38,462 bases of DNA from DAOPMC01 sp035392025 (GTDB taxonomy: Bacteria; Bacillota_I; Bacilli_A; RF39; UBA660). This document shows, piece after piece, positions 8,694-16,735 of the stretch. Every line of letters begins with the position of its first letter. Position 1 is the stretch's first letter. The notes beneath the pieces were generated by a model. The model ran no database searches, had not been told where the DNA came from, and saw only the letters and a list, made by a program, of their open reading frames with translations. A program made the translations under genes and the position numbers. The stretch is taken from NCBI GenBank assembly GCA_035392025.1, contig DAOPMC010000006.1, positions 1-38,462 on the forward strand, read 5' to 3'.

Positions 8694-8723
8694 ATAATAT
8701 CACTTTTTTTGACAGCATGTCAA
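8694..8723 (-). promoter_or_regulatory. Promoter of the XRE gene with overlapping operator palindrome
   Basis: On the minus strand TTGACA (8718-8723) is a perfect -35. It is followed after 18 bases by TATTAT (8694-8699). The -35 is one arm of the inverted repeat TTGACAGCATGTCAA at 8709-8723 (6-bp arms, 3-bp spacer). A dimer bound there would block RNA polymerase. This placement is typical of autorepressors. Confidence 0.65.
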
Positions 8724-8759
8724 CTGTAAATAGATGTAAACTTGCTTTTTTTAATATAT

Positions 8760-8800
8760 AAAAACTATGGTATTTAATTATAATAAATACCATAGTTTTT
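8760..8800 (-). terminator. Terminator of mnmA, overlapping its last codons
   Basis: A perfect 17-bp stem, AAAAACTATGGTATTTA (8760-8776) against TAAATACCATAGTTTTT (8784-8800), with a 7-base loop. The right arm encodes the last residues of MnmA, and the stop codon lies in the loop. A T-run follows on the minus strand. Confidence 0.85.
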
Positions 8801-9878
8801 CATTTCTTTTTCTAACTTCTTTTATAATCCCACTACCTACACATCTATTGCCATCATATAATACACATAATTGCCCAGGAGTGACTGATTTTGCACTTTC
8901 ATAGGTAACTAGTAGTTCTTTATCATTAGCTTGTTCTAGGTGGACTTTTATATCGTTACTTCGATATCTAAATTTGGCGTTGCAGTTAGAACTTAATTTA
9001 TCAGTAAGCAAGTTTAGACTATCAATTATGCAACTAGTAGATATTAAATATTCTTCATTATCAGAAATATATAATATATTTTTAGTCATATCTTTGCCAA
9101 CTACAAATGTTCTAGATGGGTTACCACCAATATCTAGTCCTCTTCTTTGACCAATAGTGTAATACATTAAACCACTATGTTCCCCTACTATTTCATTAGT
9201 ATCAATGTCTATAATGTTTCCTTTTTTATTAGGAAGATAGTTTTCTAAAAACTTTTTAAAATTTCTTTCGCCAATAAAGCAAATGCCTGTTGAATCTTTT
9301 TTGTGAGAAACTGATAAATTATATTTTTCTGCTAGCATTCTAACTTCACTTTTATTTAATTTTCCCACTGGGAATAATACATTCTTTAATTGTTCATTGG
9401 ATAGTTGTGCTAAGAAATAAGTTTGATCTTTATTAGAATCAATACCCTTATATAATTTGTTATTTTCTAAAATAGCATAATGGCCAGTTGCAATATAATC
9501 AGCACCCAGTCTTTTAGCTTCTTTAATAAAGTAGTCAAATTTAATATATTTATTACACATAACATCTGGATTAGGCGTTCTTCCCAATTTTAGTTCATCC
9601 AAAAAATAAGAAAATACATGATCCCAATACTCTTTTACAAAGTTTACCCTGTGAAGTTTAATCCCAAGTTTATCACAGACACTTTTAGCATCTAAATAAT
9701 CTTGTTCTTGAGGACATATTACATCATTAATAGTAGCATTACCTTTAATATCATTATTAGTAACGCTATCCCAATTTTTCATAAATAATCCTTCAACTTC
9801 ATATCCTTGTTCTAATAGTAAAGCTGCCGCAACAGCAGAATCAACTCCACCAGACATTCCTACAATTACTTTATTCAT
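8778..9878 (-). CDS. mnmA: tRNA-specific 2-thiouridylase MnmA
   Basis: It makes 2-thiouridine at the wobble position of Lys, Glu and Gln tRNAs. The N-terminal PP-loop GMSGGVDSAV binds ATP. The catalytic cysteines appear in NPDVMCNKYIKF and in DSTGICFIGERNF. TGHYA and YTIGQRRGL are further family motifs, and the C-terminal beta-barrel ends in VTPGQLCVLY. The 366 residues equal the usual length. I chose the ATG at 9878, with GGTGTT four bases before it, over an in-frame start at 9896. Its promoter lies directly after the spoIIM stop codon. The last codons form part of its terminator hairpin. Confidence 0.95.
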   Translation of the reverse strand: MNKVIVGMSGGVDSAVAAALLLEQGYEVEGLFMKNWDSVTNNDIKGNATINDVICPQEQDYLDAKSVCDKLGIKLHRVNFVKEYWDHVFSYFLDELKLGRTPNPDVMCNKYIKFDYFIKEAKRLGADYIATGHYAILENNKLYKGIDSNKDQTYFLAQLSNEQLKNVLFPVGKLNKSEVRMLAEKYNLSVSHKKDSTGICFIGERNFKKFLENYLPNKKGNIIDIDTNEIVGEHSGLMYYTIGQRRGLDIGGNPSRTFVVGKDMTKNILYISDNEEYLISTSCIIDSLNLLTDKLSSNCNAKFRYRSNDIKVHLEQANDKELLVTYESAKSVTPGQLCVLYDGNRCVGSGIIKEVRKRNEKLWYLL

Positions 9879-9882
9879 AAAT

Positions 9883-9900
9883 AACACCGACTTCATTATA
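9883..9900 (-). promoter_or_regulatory. mnmA promoter with abutting ribosome binding site
   Basis: On the minus strand TATAAT (9895-9900, preceded by TG) is followed after six bases by GGTGTT (9883-9888) and then the ATG. The -35 region would lie inside the end of spoIIM. Confidence 0.55.
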
Positions 9901-9902
9901 CA

Positions 9903-10541
9903 CTATTTCATAAAAAAAGTAAAAAGATTAAGAATAATTGGAGAAACAAATACTTCTAAAATACTTATTATAGTGGCAATAATTAAACCAATATAGAATT
10001 TTTTAATATAATTTTTAAATTGTAACTGCAAATTTATGTCTTTCTTTAAAAACAGATAAATAAATATGTTAATTCCAAATAATATAGAAAAGTAACTCAT
10101 AAATATAAATAAAAATAGTGATAATATCTTATCAGGAAATAAATATAATATATTGCCTATTATTCCACTTATTTGATATTTAGAAAATATAGAAGATATT
10201 GATACTCCAATAGTAATCCCTTTAAAAAATAACATGAATAATACTGCAATAATTCCAATTATACTTATGCCTAACAAAAAACTAAATATCACATAACAAA
10301 AATTATTTATTAGACTATTAAATAAATTTTTAAAATAATTTAGATTATCTGATTCATTTTTAAATAATGAATCAATATTATTTTGTATAAGTAATTTATC
10401 ACTATCTTTCAACAATATAAAAAATATTATTCCAATAATAATACTCACTATTAGTAAAGATATCACCAGTATTAATAAATTCTTTTTAGTGAGCAAATTC
10501 ATTTTAACTTTTTTACTATTATCTTTTAATAACATTCTCAT
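9903..10541 (-). CDS. spoIIM: Stage II sporulation protein M (SpoIIM)
   Basis: SpoIIM is the membrane scaffold that recruits the SpoIID and SpoIIP peptidoglycan hydrolases for forespore engulfment. This 212-residue product equals Bacillus SpoIIM (about 214) and has its layout. A short basic N-terminus is followed by a membrane segment (about 22-44), an extracytoplasmic stretch, and several more hydrophobic helices. The family core FSFLLGISIIGIIAVLFMLFFKG and the near-terminal pair of helices are present. I chose the ATG at 10541 because GGTGA stands six bases upstream; the longer frame has no site. A TATAAT box is five bases upstream of it. The neighbouring mnmA has its own promoter. Recognition rests on topology and length, so orthology is likely but not certain. 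Confidence 0.75.
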   Translation of the reverse strand: MRMLLKDNSKKVKMNLLTKKNLLILVISLLIVSIIIGIIFFILLKDSDKLLIQNNIDSLFKNESDNLNYFKNLFNSLINNFCYVIFSFLLGISIIGIIAVLFMLFFKGITIGVSISSIFSKYQISGIIGNILYLFPDKILSLFLFIFMSYFSILFGINIFIYLFLKKDINLQLQFKNYIKKFYIGLIIATIISILEVFVSPIILNLFTFFMK

Positions 10542-10658
10542 ATTATTCACCATTAAATTATATAAAATACATATCAAAAAATGCTTAAAATTATTAGACA
10601 TATTTTTTGACAAGTTTAGTATAATATGATAAAATCTAATTTATAGTATGGAGGACAT

Positions 10659-10757
10659 ATGAGCAAAAAAACACAAAAAATAATCATATGGATTATTCTA
10701 ATTGCAATGGTTGGAGGATCAGCAGCAGGAATAATTTATACAATATTTTCAAAGTAA
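10659..10757 (+). CDS. 32-residue single-span membrane peptide (DUF4044-like)
   Basis: A short frame with excellent signals: GGAGG at 10650-10654 lies four bases before the ATG, and TATAAT is at about 10620. A lysine-rich head MSKKTQK is followed by one transmembrane helix WIILIAMVGGSAAGIIYTIF and a lysine at the end. This resembles the tiny DUF4044-type proteins of Bacillota, whose role is unknown. It heads a run of plus-strand genes leading to the DUF2179 protein. Confidence 0.65.
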   Translation: MSKKTQKIIIWIILIAMVGGSAAGIIYTIFSK

Positions 10758-10842
10758 GAATAGATAGTTTATATTTATTTTTATTTTGTTAGAATAAACC
10801 TAATTAAAAAGATAAAAATAATAGAAAGAGTAAGGTGATATT

Positions 10843-11367
10843 GTGGCAATATTAATATTATGTGTAAAAATATTTTTTGTAAGGATTTTGGATGTTTCGT
10901 TAGGCACGTTTAGAACTCTTTTAACTGTTAAAGGTAAAACATTATATGCCTCAATAATTGGTTTTATTGAAGTGATTATCTGGTTTTTAATTGTAAAAGA
11001 AGCTCTAAATACTGATATAGACAGTATTTGGGTTGCAGTATCATATTCTGGTGGATTTGCAACTGGTACATATATAGGTGGCTTAATATCTAAAAAGTTT
11101 ATTAGAGGCAATTTAACAGTTCAAATTATTACAAGTAATGAATATAGTAAACTTGTAAATGAATTAAGAGATGCCGGTTATGCAGTGTCTGTTTTAAATG
11201 TTAGGGGTAAAAATGAAGATGAAGAAAAGTATATGTTATTTATTGAAATTGAAAATAAAAGTTTATATCATTTGCAAAAATTAATAAAAAAACTTGACCC
11301 AGAAGCTTTTATAGTAGTCAATGAGAGCAAATATGTATATAATGGATATATTAGAAATGGAAAATAA
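10843..11367 (+). CDS. UPF0316/DUF2179 membrane protein
   Basis: The product has 174 residues. Three hydrophobic helices occupy residues 1-90: FFVRILDVSLGTFRTLLTVKG is the family opening, then GFIEVIIWFLIVKEAL and SGGFATGTYIGG. The rest is a soluble DUF2179 domain with the typical pattern NELRDAGYAVSVLNVRGKN and KLIKKLDPEAFIVV. Function is unknown; DUF2179 also closes the YitT proteins. Translation starts at GTG 10843, with AAGGTGAT (10832-10839) three bases before it. It overlaps the radical SAM gene. Confidence 0.88.
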   Translation: MAILILCVKIFFVRILDVSLGTFRTLLTVKGKTLYASIIGFIEVIIWFLIVKEALNTDIDSIWVAVSYSGGFATGTYIGGLISKKFIRGNLTVQIITSNEYSKLVNELRDAGYAVSVLNVRGKNEDEEKYMLFIEIENKSLYHLQKLIKKLDPEAFIVVNESKYVYNGYIRNGK

Positions 11368-12247
11368 TATATTGAAAAGTTGTACTTTATGCCCTAGAAA
11401 TTGTAAAGTTAATAGATTAGATGGGAAATTTGGATTTTGCCAAGCTGGGGAATATATAAAGATTGCCACCTCAATGTTACATTTTTGGGAAGAACCATGT
11501 ATATCAGGTAGCAAAGGATCTGGTGCTATCTTTTTTTCATATTGTAATTTAAAATGCATTTATTGTCAGAACTATGACATTAGTACTAATAATTATGGAC
11601 ATAATATTTCTTTAGGAGAATTTAGTAGAATCTGTCTTAATTTAGAACAAAAAGGAGCTAATAACATTAATTTAGTAACACCTACACCATTTGTACCACA
11701 AATTATAAAAGGAATTAAATTAGCAAGAAATCATGGTTTGAGTATACCCATAGTATATAATACTAGTAGTTATGAGAATATTGATACAATTAAATCATTA
11801 AAAGATACAGTAAATATATATTTAGCAGATTTAAAATATTATGATGATAGTATTGCTCAAAAATATTCAAATGCAATAGATTACTTCAAATATGCAACAG
11901 ATGCTATATTAGAAATGTATAGTCAAGTTGATACACCAATAATAAAAAATGGTATTATGCAACAAGGCTTAATAGTAAGACATTTAATACTGCCCAATCA
12001 TATTGATGATTCTAAAAAGATAATTAAATACTTATATGATACTTATAAAGATAATATATATATTAGTATAATGAATCAATACACGCCGCTTAAGTATGTA
12101 AAAAATATTGTGGATTTAAATCGAAAAGTAACAGAAAAAGAATATGATGAAGTGATTAACTATGCATACGATTTGGGTATTAGAAAAGCTTTTATTCAAG
12201 AAGGAGATACTGCTAAAGAAAGTTTTATTCCAAACTTTAAAGACTAA
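11333..12247 (+). CDS. Radical SAM protein, PflA-like (COG1313)
   Basis: The product is about 304 residues. The radical SAM cluster motif is at C71, C75 and C78 (YCNLKCIYCQN). Ahead of it lies a second cysteine set (C17, C20, C24 and C36) that could bind another iron-sulfur cluster, as in the COG1313 group of pyruvate formate-lyase activase homologues. NLVTPTPFVPQI and MNQYTPLKY are characteristic of that group. The substrate is unknown; the group includes proteins near glycyl-radical or AMMECR1/Memo genes, neither seen here. The start is uncertain: ATGs at 11321, 11333, 11342 and 11357 are in frame. I chose 11333 because GAGAG is five bases before it. It overlaps the upstream gene and ends in a bidirectional terminator. 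Confidence 0.85.
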   Translation: MYIMDILEMENNILKSCTLCPRNCKVNRLDGKFGFCQAGEYIKIATSMLHFWEEPCISGSKGSGAIFFSYCNLKCIYCQNYDISTNNYGHNISLGEFSRICLNLEQKGANNINLVTPTPFVPQIIKGIKLARNHGLSIPIVYNTSSYENIDTIKSLKDTVNIYLADLKYYDDSIAQKYSNAIDYFKYATDAILEMYSQVDTPIIKNGIMQQGLIVRHLILPNHIDDSKKIIKYLYDTYKDNIYISIMNQYTPLKYVKNIVDLNRKVTEKEYDEVINYAYDLGIRKAFIQEGDTAKESFIPNFKD

Positions 12248-12268
12248 AAAGAGGATTACCCTCTTTTT
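12246..12268. terminator. Bidirectional terminator between radical SAM gene and spoIVB
   Basis: A 9-bp stem AAAAAGAGG (12246-12254) / CCTCTTTTT (12260-12268) with a 5-base loop. It begins within one stop codon and ends within the other, so it serves both convergent genes. Confidence 0.85.
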
Positions 12269-13256
12269 AATTTTCTATTTCTTCTAACATAGTTGAAATA
12301 AATATTGCATAACCCTTAATTGGATTATCTACTACAACATGTGTTACAGCTCCTATTATTTTACCGTTTTGAATAATTGGACTACCGCTCATTCCTTGAA
12401 CTATGCCATTAGTTTTTTGTAATAATTCATCATCTATAATCTCAAACAAAATATTCTTAGTTTCACTAGATTTATTAATTTTTAAAATATTTATATTAAA
12501 ATCTTGAATGGTATTGCCTTTAATCACTGTTTTAAATGTTGCCTCCCCTAGCACTATCTCATCAGATGCTGCAACTTTATATAATGTTTTGTTTGCAGTA
12601 TCTAGCGAATATGTTCCATAAATACCTGAAATGGTATTTTTTTCAATTGTTCCATAAATTGTTTTAGACTCAAAAATAGCATTTTTTTCACCCGGATTAT
12701 TCCTAGTGCTTTTATTTATATTTGTTATAGTAGATTTAAAAATTGTACCATCTTCTATCTCAAATTTTGATCTTGTTGTCTTTTCAGTAATTTCGTGGCC
12801 TAATGCACCAAATGTCATAGTTATTGGATCAATAAAAGTTAAAGTACCGATACCAATGATATTATCTTTTACATATAAGCCTGTTTTATAAACATTTGAT
12901 TTATTCTTTTTAAGATTTAATGTTGTTGTATACTCTTTATTATTTCTAATATAGGTAATTAGGATGGATGATGAATCAGAAATTAATTGTGATAACTCAT
13001 CTACATCATTAATAGAAGTATTGTTAATCTTCGTGATTCTATCGCCTATTTTTAATCCCGATTCTTTGCCTGGTGATAAACTTCCTACATCGTAAAAGCC
13101 AACTACTAAAACTCCACTTGAATTTACTGAAATACCAATATTTTCACCACCAACATAAACTTCTTTAGAATATGCTAGTGTGATTGTGGGTATAATAAAT
13201 AATAATGTGAGAAATAGAAAAAATAATAGTTTGTTTTTTAAACATTGAGATTTCAT
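12267..13256 (-). CDS. spoIVB: SpoIVB sporulation signalling peptidase (S55, PDZ)
   Basis: SpoIVB is secreted by the forespore into the intermembrane space and cleaves SpoIVFA to trigger SpoIVFB and SigK activation. Residues 8-29 are a signal anchor. Residues 50-110 form a PDZ domain (GSLSPGKESGLKIGDRITKIN). The S55 peptidase domain carries H154 (FGALGHEIT), D275 and nucleophile S290 (IVQGMSGSPI), then GKIIGAVTHVVV. All three residues match the Bacillus triad. At 329 residues it is about 100 shorter than the Bacillus protein. AAAGGAGATGAT precedes the ATG. AATACTA (minus strand, 13287-13293) resembles a SigG -10 (CATACTA), but no good -35 is seen. Its targets, spoIVFA and spoIVFB, lie 10 kb away in this window. 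Confidence 0.93.
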   Translation of the reverse strand: MKSQCLKNKLLFFLFLTLLFIIPTITLAYSKEVYVGGENIGISVNSSGVLVVGFYDVGSLSPGKESGLKIGDRITKINNTSINDVDELSQLISDSSSILITYIRNNKEYTTTLNLKKNKSNVYKTGLYVKDNIIGIGTLTFIDPITMTFGALGHEITEKTTRSKFEIEDGTIFKSTITNINKSTRNNPGEKNAIFESKTIYGTIEKNTISGIYGTYSLDTANKTLYKVAASDEIVLGEATFKTVIKGNTIQDFNINILKINKSSETKNILFEIIDDELLQKTNGIVQGMSGSPIIQNGKIIGAVTHVVVDNPIKGYAIFISTMLEEIEN

Positions 13257-13332
13257 AACATCATCTCCTTTAACAAACTACAGTAATAGTATTTATAAAA
13301 AAAAATAAATTATAATAGCAAAAAATTACCAA

Positions 13333-14505
13333 TTATAAATTTATTTTTTTAATTATGTCATTACCATATTTATCTTTCAGGTTATCAATAACTTTATCAA
13401 GTTTTTCTTCAGATTCATTATATGGTTCAAATAAAGATATTTGGTGAGATTTATTATCTACTAAATTATCTAATCTTATTCCAATTAGTCTAACCTTTTG
13501 ATCAAGAACCATTTCATCAAAAACCATACATGATGCTTTATATATATCAATATTAGAATTAATTGGATTTTTTAATTTTTTTTGATGATTTTTTCGTTTA
13601 AATAGATTATCTTTTAAGATAATTGCGACAGTTGAAGCATATTTATTTTGTTTTCTGACTCTTTCACCCAATTGTTCTGACAAATCGAATAAATGTTTTT
13701 TTAAGATGATTACATCATCAGTATCTTTTACAAGAGTTGTTTCATTACTAATTGATACTGGATCTTCTATAGTAGCATTGACCATACTATTATCAACACC
13801 TTTAGCTCTCTCAATTAAATATGTAACTTGATTTTTAAAATATTTTTTTAAATTATTAGGATCTGATTGAGCCAAATCGCCAATTGTATTTATTTTTAAT
13901 TGTTTTAGTCTTTCACCAGTACTTTTCCCTACTCCAAATAAATCATCTATATCAAGCGGATACATTTTATCTTTAATTTCATAATCATATAAAGTATGAA
14001 CTTTATCTGGCTTTAAAAAATCACTTGCCATTTTAGCACATAATTTATTGTTAGCAATACCAATATTTACTGTAAAACCTAAAGTATTTTTAATTTCTTC
14101 TTTTAATTTATTAGCAAAAATTGCTTCATCGCCATATAAATTTTTAACTTTACCATAATCAAGATAGCATTCATCAATTGATGCTATTTCAATATCAGGA
14201 GTATATTTTGATAAAAGATTAAATAGTTTAGAAGACATTTCTTCATAAAATTTATAATTAGGTGGAAATACTTTTAAATTTTTGAACTTTTTTCGTGCAC
14301 TATAAAGTGTTTCAGCAGTTTTAATATTACATTTTTTAGCTTCAATTGATTTGGCAAGAACTATCCCGGCTCTTCTTTCTTCATTTCCACCAATTACTGC
14401 AACCATTTTTCTAATATCATATTTATAACCATGATTTAAATAATCTATGGCTGTCCACGATAAAAAAGCATTATTAACATCAATATGAAATATTATATTT
14501 TCCAT
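13333..14505 (-). CDS. dinB: DNA polymerase IV (Y family, translesion)
   Basis: This is an error-prone Y-family polymerase of 390 residues. The catalytic acids are D9 in FHIDVNNAFLSW and D111-E112 in ASIDECYLDYG. The helix-hairpin-helix thumb follows (DDLFGVGKSTGERLKQL), and the little-finger domain runs to about 360. The N-terminus reads VNNAFLSW where E. coli has MDCFFA, as in Bacillota UvrX/DinB-type members. GGTGATAAT stands directly before the ATG. Its promoter is overlapped by a 14-bp palindrome like the Gram-positive SOS (LexA) box, consistent with damage induction. Confidence 0.93.
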   Translation of the reverse strand: MENIIFHIDVNNAFLSWTAIDYLNHGYKYDIRKMVAVIGGNEERRAGIVLAKSIEAKKCNIKTAETLYSARKKFKNLKVFPPNYKFYEEMSSKLFNLLSKYTPDIEIASIDECYLDYGKVKNLYGDEAIFANKLKEEIKNTLGFTVNIGIANNKLCAKMASDFLKPDKVHTLYDYEIKDKMYPLDIDDLFGVGKSTGERLKQLKINTIGDLAQSDPNNLKKYFKNQVTYLIERAKGVDNSMVNATIEDPVSISNETTLVKDTDDVIILKKHLFDLSEQLGERVRKQNKYASTVAIILKDNLFKRKNHQKKLKNPINSNIDIYKASCMVFDEMVLDQKVRLIGIRLDNLVDNKSHQISLFEPYNESEEKLDKVIDNLKDKYGNDIIKKINL

Positions 14506-14508
14506 ATT

Positions 14509-14541
14509 ATCACCAATACAATTATAACAAACATTTGTTTG
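14509..14541 (-). promoter_or_regulatory. dinB promoter with LexA-like SOS box
   Basis: On the minus strand CAAACAAATGTTTG (14528-14541) touches the -10 TATAAT (14521-14526, extended by TG). Six bases later GGTGAT lies at 14509-14514. The palindrome fits 12 of 14 positions of the Bacillota SOS consensus CGAACRNRYGTTYC. LexA binding there would block the promoter. Confidence 0.6.
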
Positions 14542-14553
14542 AAAGAAAAGAAC

Positions 14554-14784
14554 TTAATCTTGCGGATTAAATTCTTTTAATTTATTTGATTCTTGATCTA
14601 ATATCTTTTGCACTGTTTTAGTGGCATCTTTTAACGTTTTATCACAATCATTAGCAAGTATCATTGCTTCATTAAATTTATTAATTGCATCTTCCAGAGG
14701 TATTTCCCCACTCTCTATATCAAGTACTATTTTTTCTAATTCACTAAGCTTATCTTCAAATTTTTGTTCTTTTTTTTCAGCCAT
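14554..14784 (-). CDS. xseB: Exodeoxyribonuclease VII small subunit
   Basis: XseB is the small helical subunit that coats XseA in exonuclease VII, which degrades single-stranded DNA into short oligonucleotides. The product has 76 residues. The family signature FEDKLSELEKIVLDIESGEI is followed by LEDAINKFNEAM. I chose the ATG at 14784, with AAAGGAG in front; a longer in-frame start overlaps xseA and adds an unrelated leader. It begins one base after the xseA stop codon and is the last gene of the nusB-xseA-xseB operon. Confidence 0.93.
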   Translation of the reverse strand: MAEKKEQKFEDKLSELEKIVLDIESGEIPLEDAINKFNEAMILANDCDKTLKDATKTVQKILDQESNKLKEFNPQD

Positions 14785-14785
14785 A

Positions 14786-15991
14786 TTATTTTTTCTCCTT
14801 TTTAATATCAATAATTTTACTTGTAAATGATCCATTTGATACATTTGTTTCAACTACATCATCTATTTTTATATTTTTTACGTCAACTATCGTTTTTCCA
14901 TCTAATTCAGTAATACTATAACCTCTTTTTAATGTCAGTATTGGATTAAGTGGTTCTAATTTACTGATAATATTCAAATATTTATGTTTATTTCTTTCAA
15001 TATTTCTTTCAATTGATGAGAAAAGTCTCGTAATCAAAATATCTAATTTTTGTGTTTTAACTTCATAAATATTAAGTGGATTTTTTAATACATAAGAGTT
15101 GAGTAATTTAGAAAGATGTTCTTTATTACTTTTTAAAGTATTAACTATACTTCTAGATGCTCTTATTTTATAATTTTTAATTTCATCTTGTAACTGAGTA
15201 ATATTAGGAACTGCAAGTTCTGCTGCTGCTGTTGGAGTTGGAGCACGCAAGTCAGCTACAAAATCACTGATTGTGAAGTCTATTTCGTGGCCTACAGCAC
15301 TAATTATAGGAATACTTGACTTATATATAGCATCTGCCACAATTTCTTCGTTAAAGGCCCATAAATCCTCAATTGATCCACCACCGCGGCCTAAGATTAT
15401 AACATCAAGATCATATGAGTTAGCAATATTGATGTTTTTGGTAATGTCTTCTTTAGCACCAATGCCTTGAACTAAAGATGGGAATACTATCACTTCAACA
15501 AGAGGATATCTTCTATTTATTGTAGTCAAAATATCTCTTACAGCCGCCCCAGTAGATGCCGTAATGACTCCAATCTTTTTAGGAAACTTAGGAATTGGTT
15601 GTTTAAGAGATTCATCAAAATATCCTTTTTCAGATAATTTCTTTTTTAATTTTTCAAACTCTAAATATAAGTTCCCTACTCCATCTAATGCCATTTCATT
15701 AACATATATTTGATAATTTCCACTAGCTTCATAAACACTAATTTTTCCTATTATTAAAACTCTATCTCCATCTTTTGGAGTGAATTTTAACCCTCTAGCA
15801 CTACCATTAAACATGACGGCTAAAATCCTAGCATTTTCATCTTTAACAGTAAAATATAAATGACCAGTTGTGTGAAATTTAAAGTTAGATACTTCACCTT
15901 TCAAATATACAAGCCCTAGCTCTGGATCATTATCAAACTTACTTTTAATATATTTATTTATTTCACTTACAGTAAGATAATTATTATTCAT
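14786..15991 (-). CDS. xseA: Exodeoxyribonuclease VII large subunit
   Basis: The product has 401 residues. An N-terminal OB fold (10-100: LTVSEINKYIKSKF, LKGEVSNFKFHTTGHLYF) binds single-stranded DNA. The catalytic domain follows with GVITASTGAAVRDIL, IILGRGGGSIEDLWAFNEE and SAVGHEIDFTISDFVAD. Then come the long coiled-coil and the C-terminal LKRGYSITE segment that joins XseB. The ATG at 15991 overlaps the nusB stop by eight bases and has GAGGGA in front; the longer frame is rejected. Translational coupling with nusB is likely. Confidence 0.95.
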   Translation of the reverse strand: MNNNYLTVSEINKYIKSKFDNDPELGLVYLKGEVSNFKFHTTGHLYFTVKDENARILAVMFNGSARGLKFTPKDGDRVLIIGKISVYEASGNYQIYVNEMALDGVGNLYLEFEKLKKKLSEKGYFDESLKQPIPKFPKKIGVITASTGAAVRDILTTINRRYPLVEVIVFPSLVQGIGAKEDITKNINIANSYDLDVIILGRGGGSIEDLWAFNEEIVADAIYKSSIPIISAVGHEIDFTISDFVADLRAPTPTAAAELAVPNITQLQDEIKNYKIRASRSIVNTLKSNKEHLSKLLNSYVLKNPLNIYEVKTQKLDILITRLFSSIERNIERNKHKYLNIISKLEPLNPILTLKRGYSITELDGKTIVDVKNIKIDDVVETNVSNGSFTSKIIDIKKEKK

Positions 15992-16391
15992 CTTTTCCCT
16001 CATTATGATAAACTTGATCAAGTGTTGCATTAATCATTTTAGTTACTTTATCATCTGAATACTTCTTAGCAAGTTCAATAGATTCATTAATAGCAACAAT
16101 AGCAGGAGTATCAATATACATAAGCTCGTAAATCCCTAAACATAGTATTGCTTTATCAACTTTGCTTAAACGATTAATATTCCAATCTTTCAAATATTTA
16201 TTAGCTATTTTTTCAATATCATTTTGATTTTTTAATATATTTTCAATAGATTCATCAATAAAATCATTTGAAACTTCAATTAGTTCCCTGATCATGTCTC
16301 TAATATCATAATGTATATCACTACCTTCATATACATATACTTGATACAGAACTTTAATAATTATATCTCTTGATTCACTACGATTTTTCAT
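15984..16391 (-). CDS. nusB: Transcription antitermination factor NusB
   Basis: NusB pairs with NusE (S10) at boxA RNA to keep RNA polymerase from terminating in rRNA operons. The 135-residue all-helical protein opens with SRDIIIKVLYQVYVYE and closes with the signature VDKAILCLGIYELMY, TPAIVAINESIELAKKYSDDKVTKMINATLDQV. AGGTGA precedes the ATG. TATAAT is at 16409-16414 on the minus strand. It is the first gene of an operon with xseA and xseB, a common Bacillota order. Confidence 0.93.
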   Translation of the reverse strand: MKNRSESRDIIIKVLYQVYVYEGSDIHYDIRDMIRELIEVSNDFIDESIENILKNQNDIEKIANKYLKDWNINRLSKVDKAILCLGIYELMYIDTPAIVAINESIELAKKYSDDKVTKMINATLDQVYHNEGKDE

Positions 16392-16425
16392 TTTCTCACC
16401 TAAAATTAATTATACAATAAAAAAT

Positions 16426-16480
16426 AAAACATTGAAATATAAAATCAATGTTTTATGTAATTAAAAAGAGATTATTCTCT
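16426..16480 (-). terminator. Two tandem hairpins after smr
   Basis: AAGAGA / TCTCTT (16465-16480) overlaps the smr stop and is followed by TTTTTAATT on the minus strand. A second stem AAAACATTGA (16426-16435) / TCAATGTTTT (16445-16454) lies farther on. Together they separate pfkB-smr from nusB. Confidence 0.7.
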
Positions 16481-16735
16481 TAATAATGCTATAGTTGCGC
16501 CTGAATTATTATTTTTAGTCTTAAAGTCAATAATATTTTTATTATGTTTAAGTTCCTCATGCACTTCTTCTTTTAGAACTCCCTCACCAATCCCATGTAT
16601 TATTTCAATATACTTGTTTCCTAACTTAAGGTTATCATCTATAAATTCCATTAAATTACTTCTTGCTACATCACGAGATAATCCATGTAAATCAATACTA
16701 GGAATATTTCTAATTAAATAATAATCATTTATCAT
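16472..16735 (-). CDS. Stand-alone Smr domain protein
   Basis: An 87-residue Smr domain with IDLHGLSRDVARSNLMEFI (the LDLHG motif) and IEIIHGIGEGVLKEEVHE (the HGxGxG motif). Smr domains are nucleases or RNA-binding modules, best known as the tail of MutS2. Here there is no MutS part. The start overlaps the end of pfkB by 11 bases, so translation is probably coupled. The role, nucleic-acid repair or ribosome rescue, cannot be decided from sequence. Confidence 0.85.
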   Translation of the reverse strand: MINDYYLIRNIPSIDLHGLSRDVARSNLMEFIDDNLKLGNKYIEIIHGIGEGVLKEEVHEELKHNKNIIDFKTKNNNSGATIALLRE

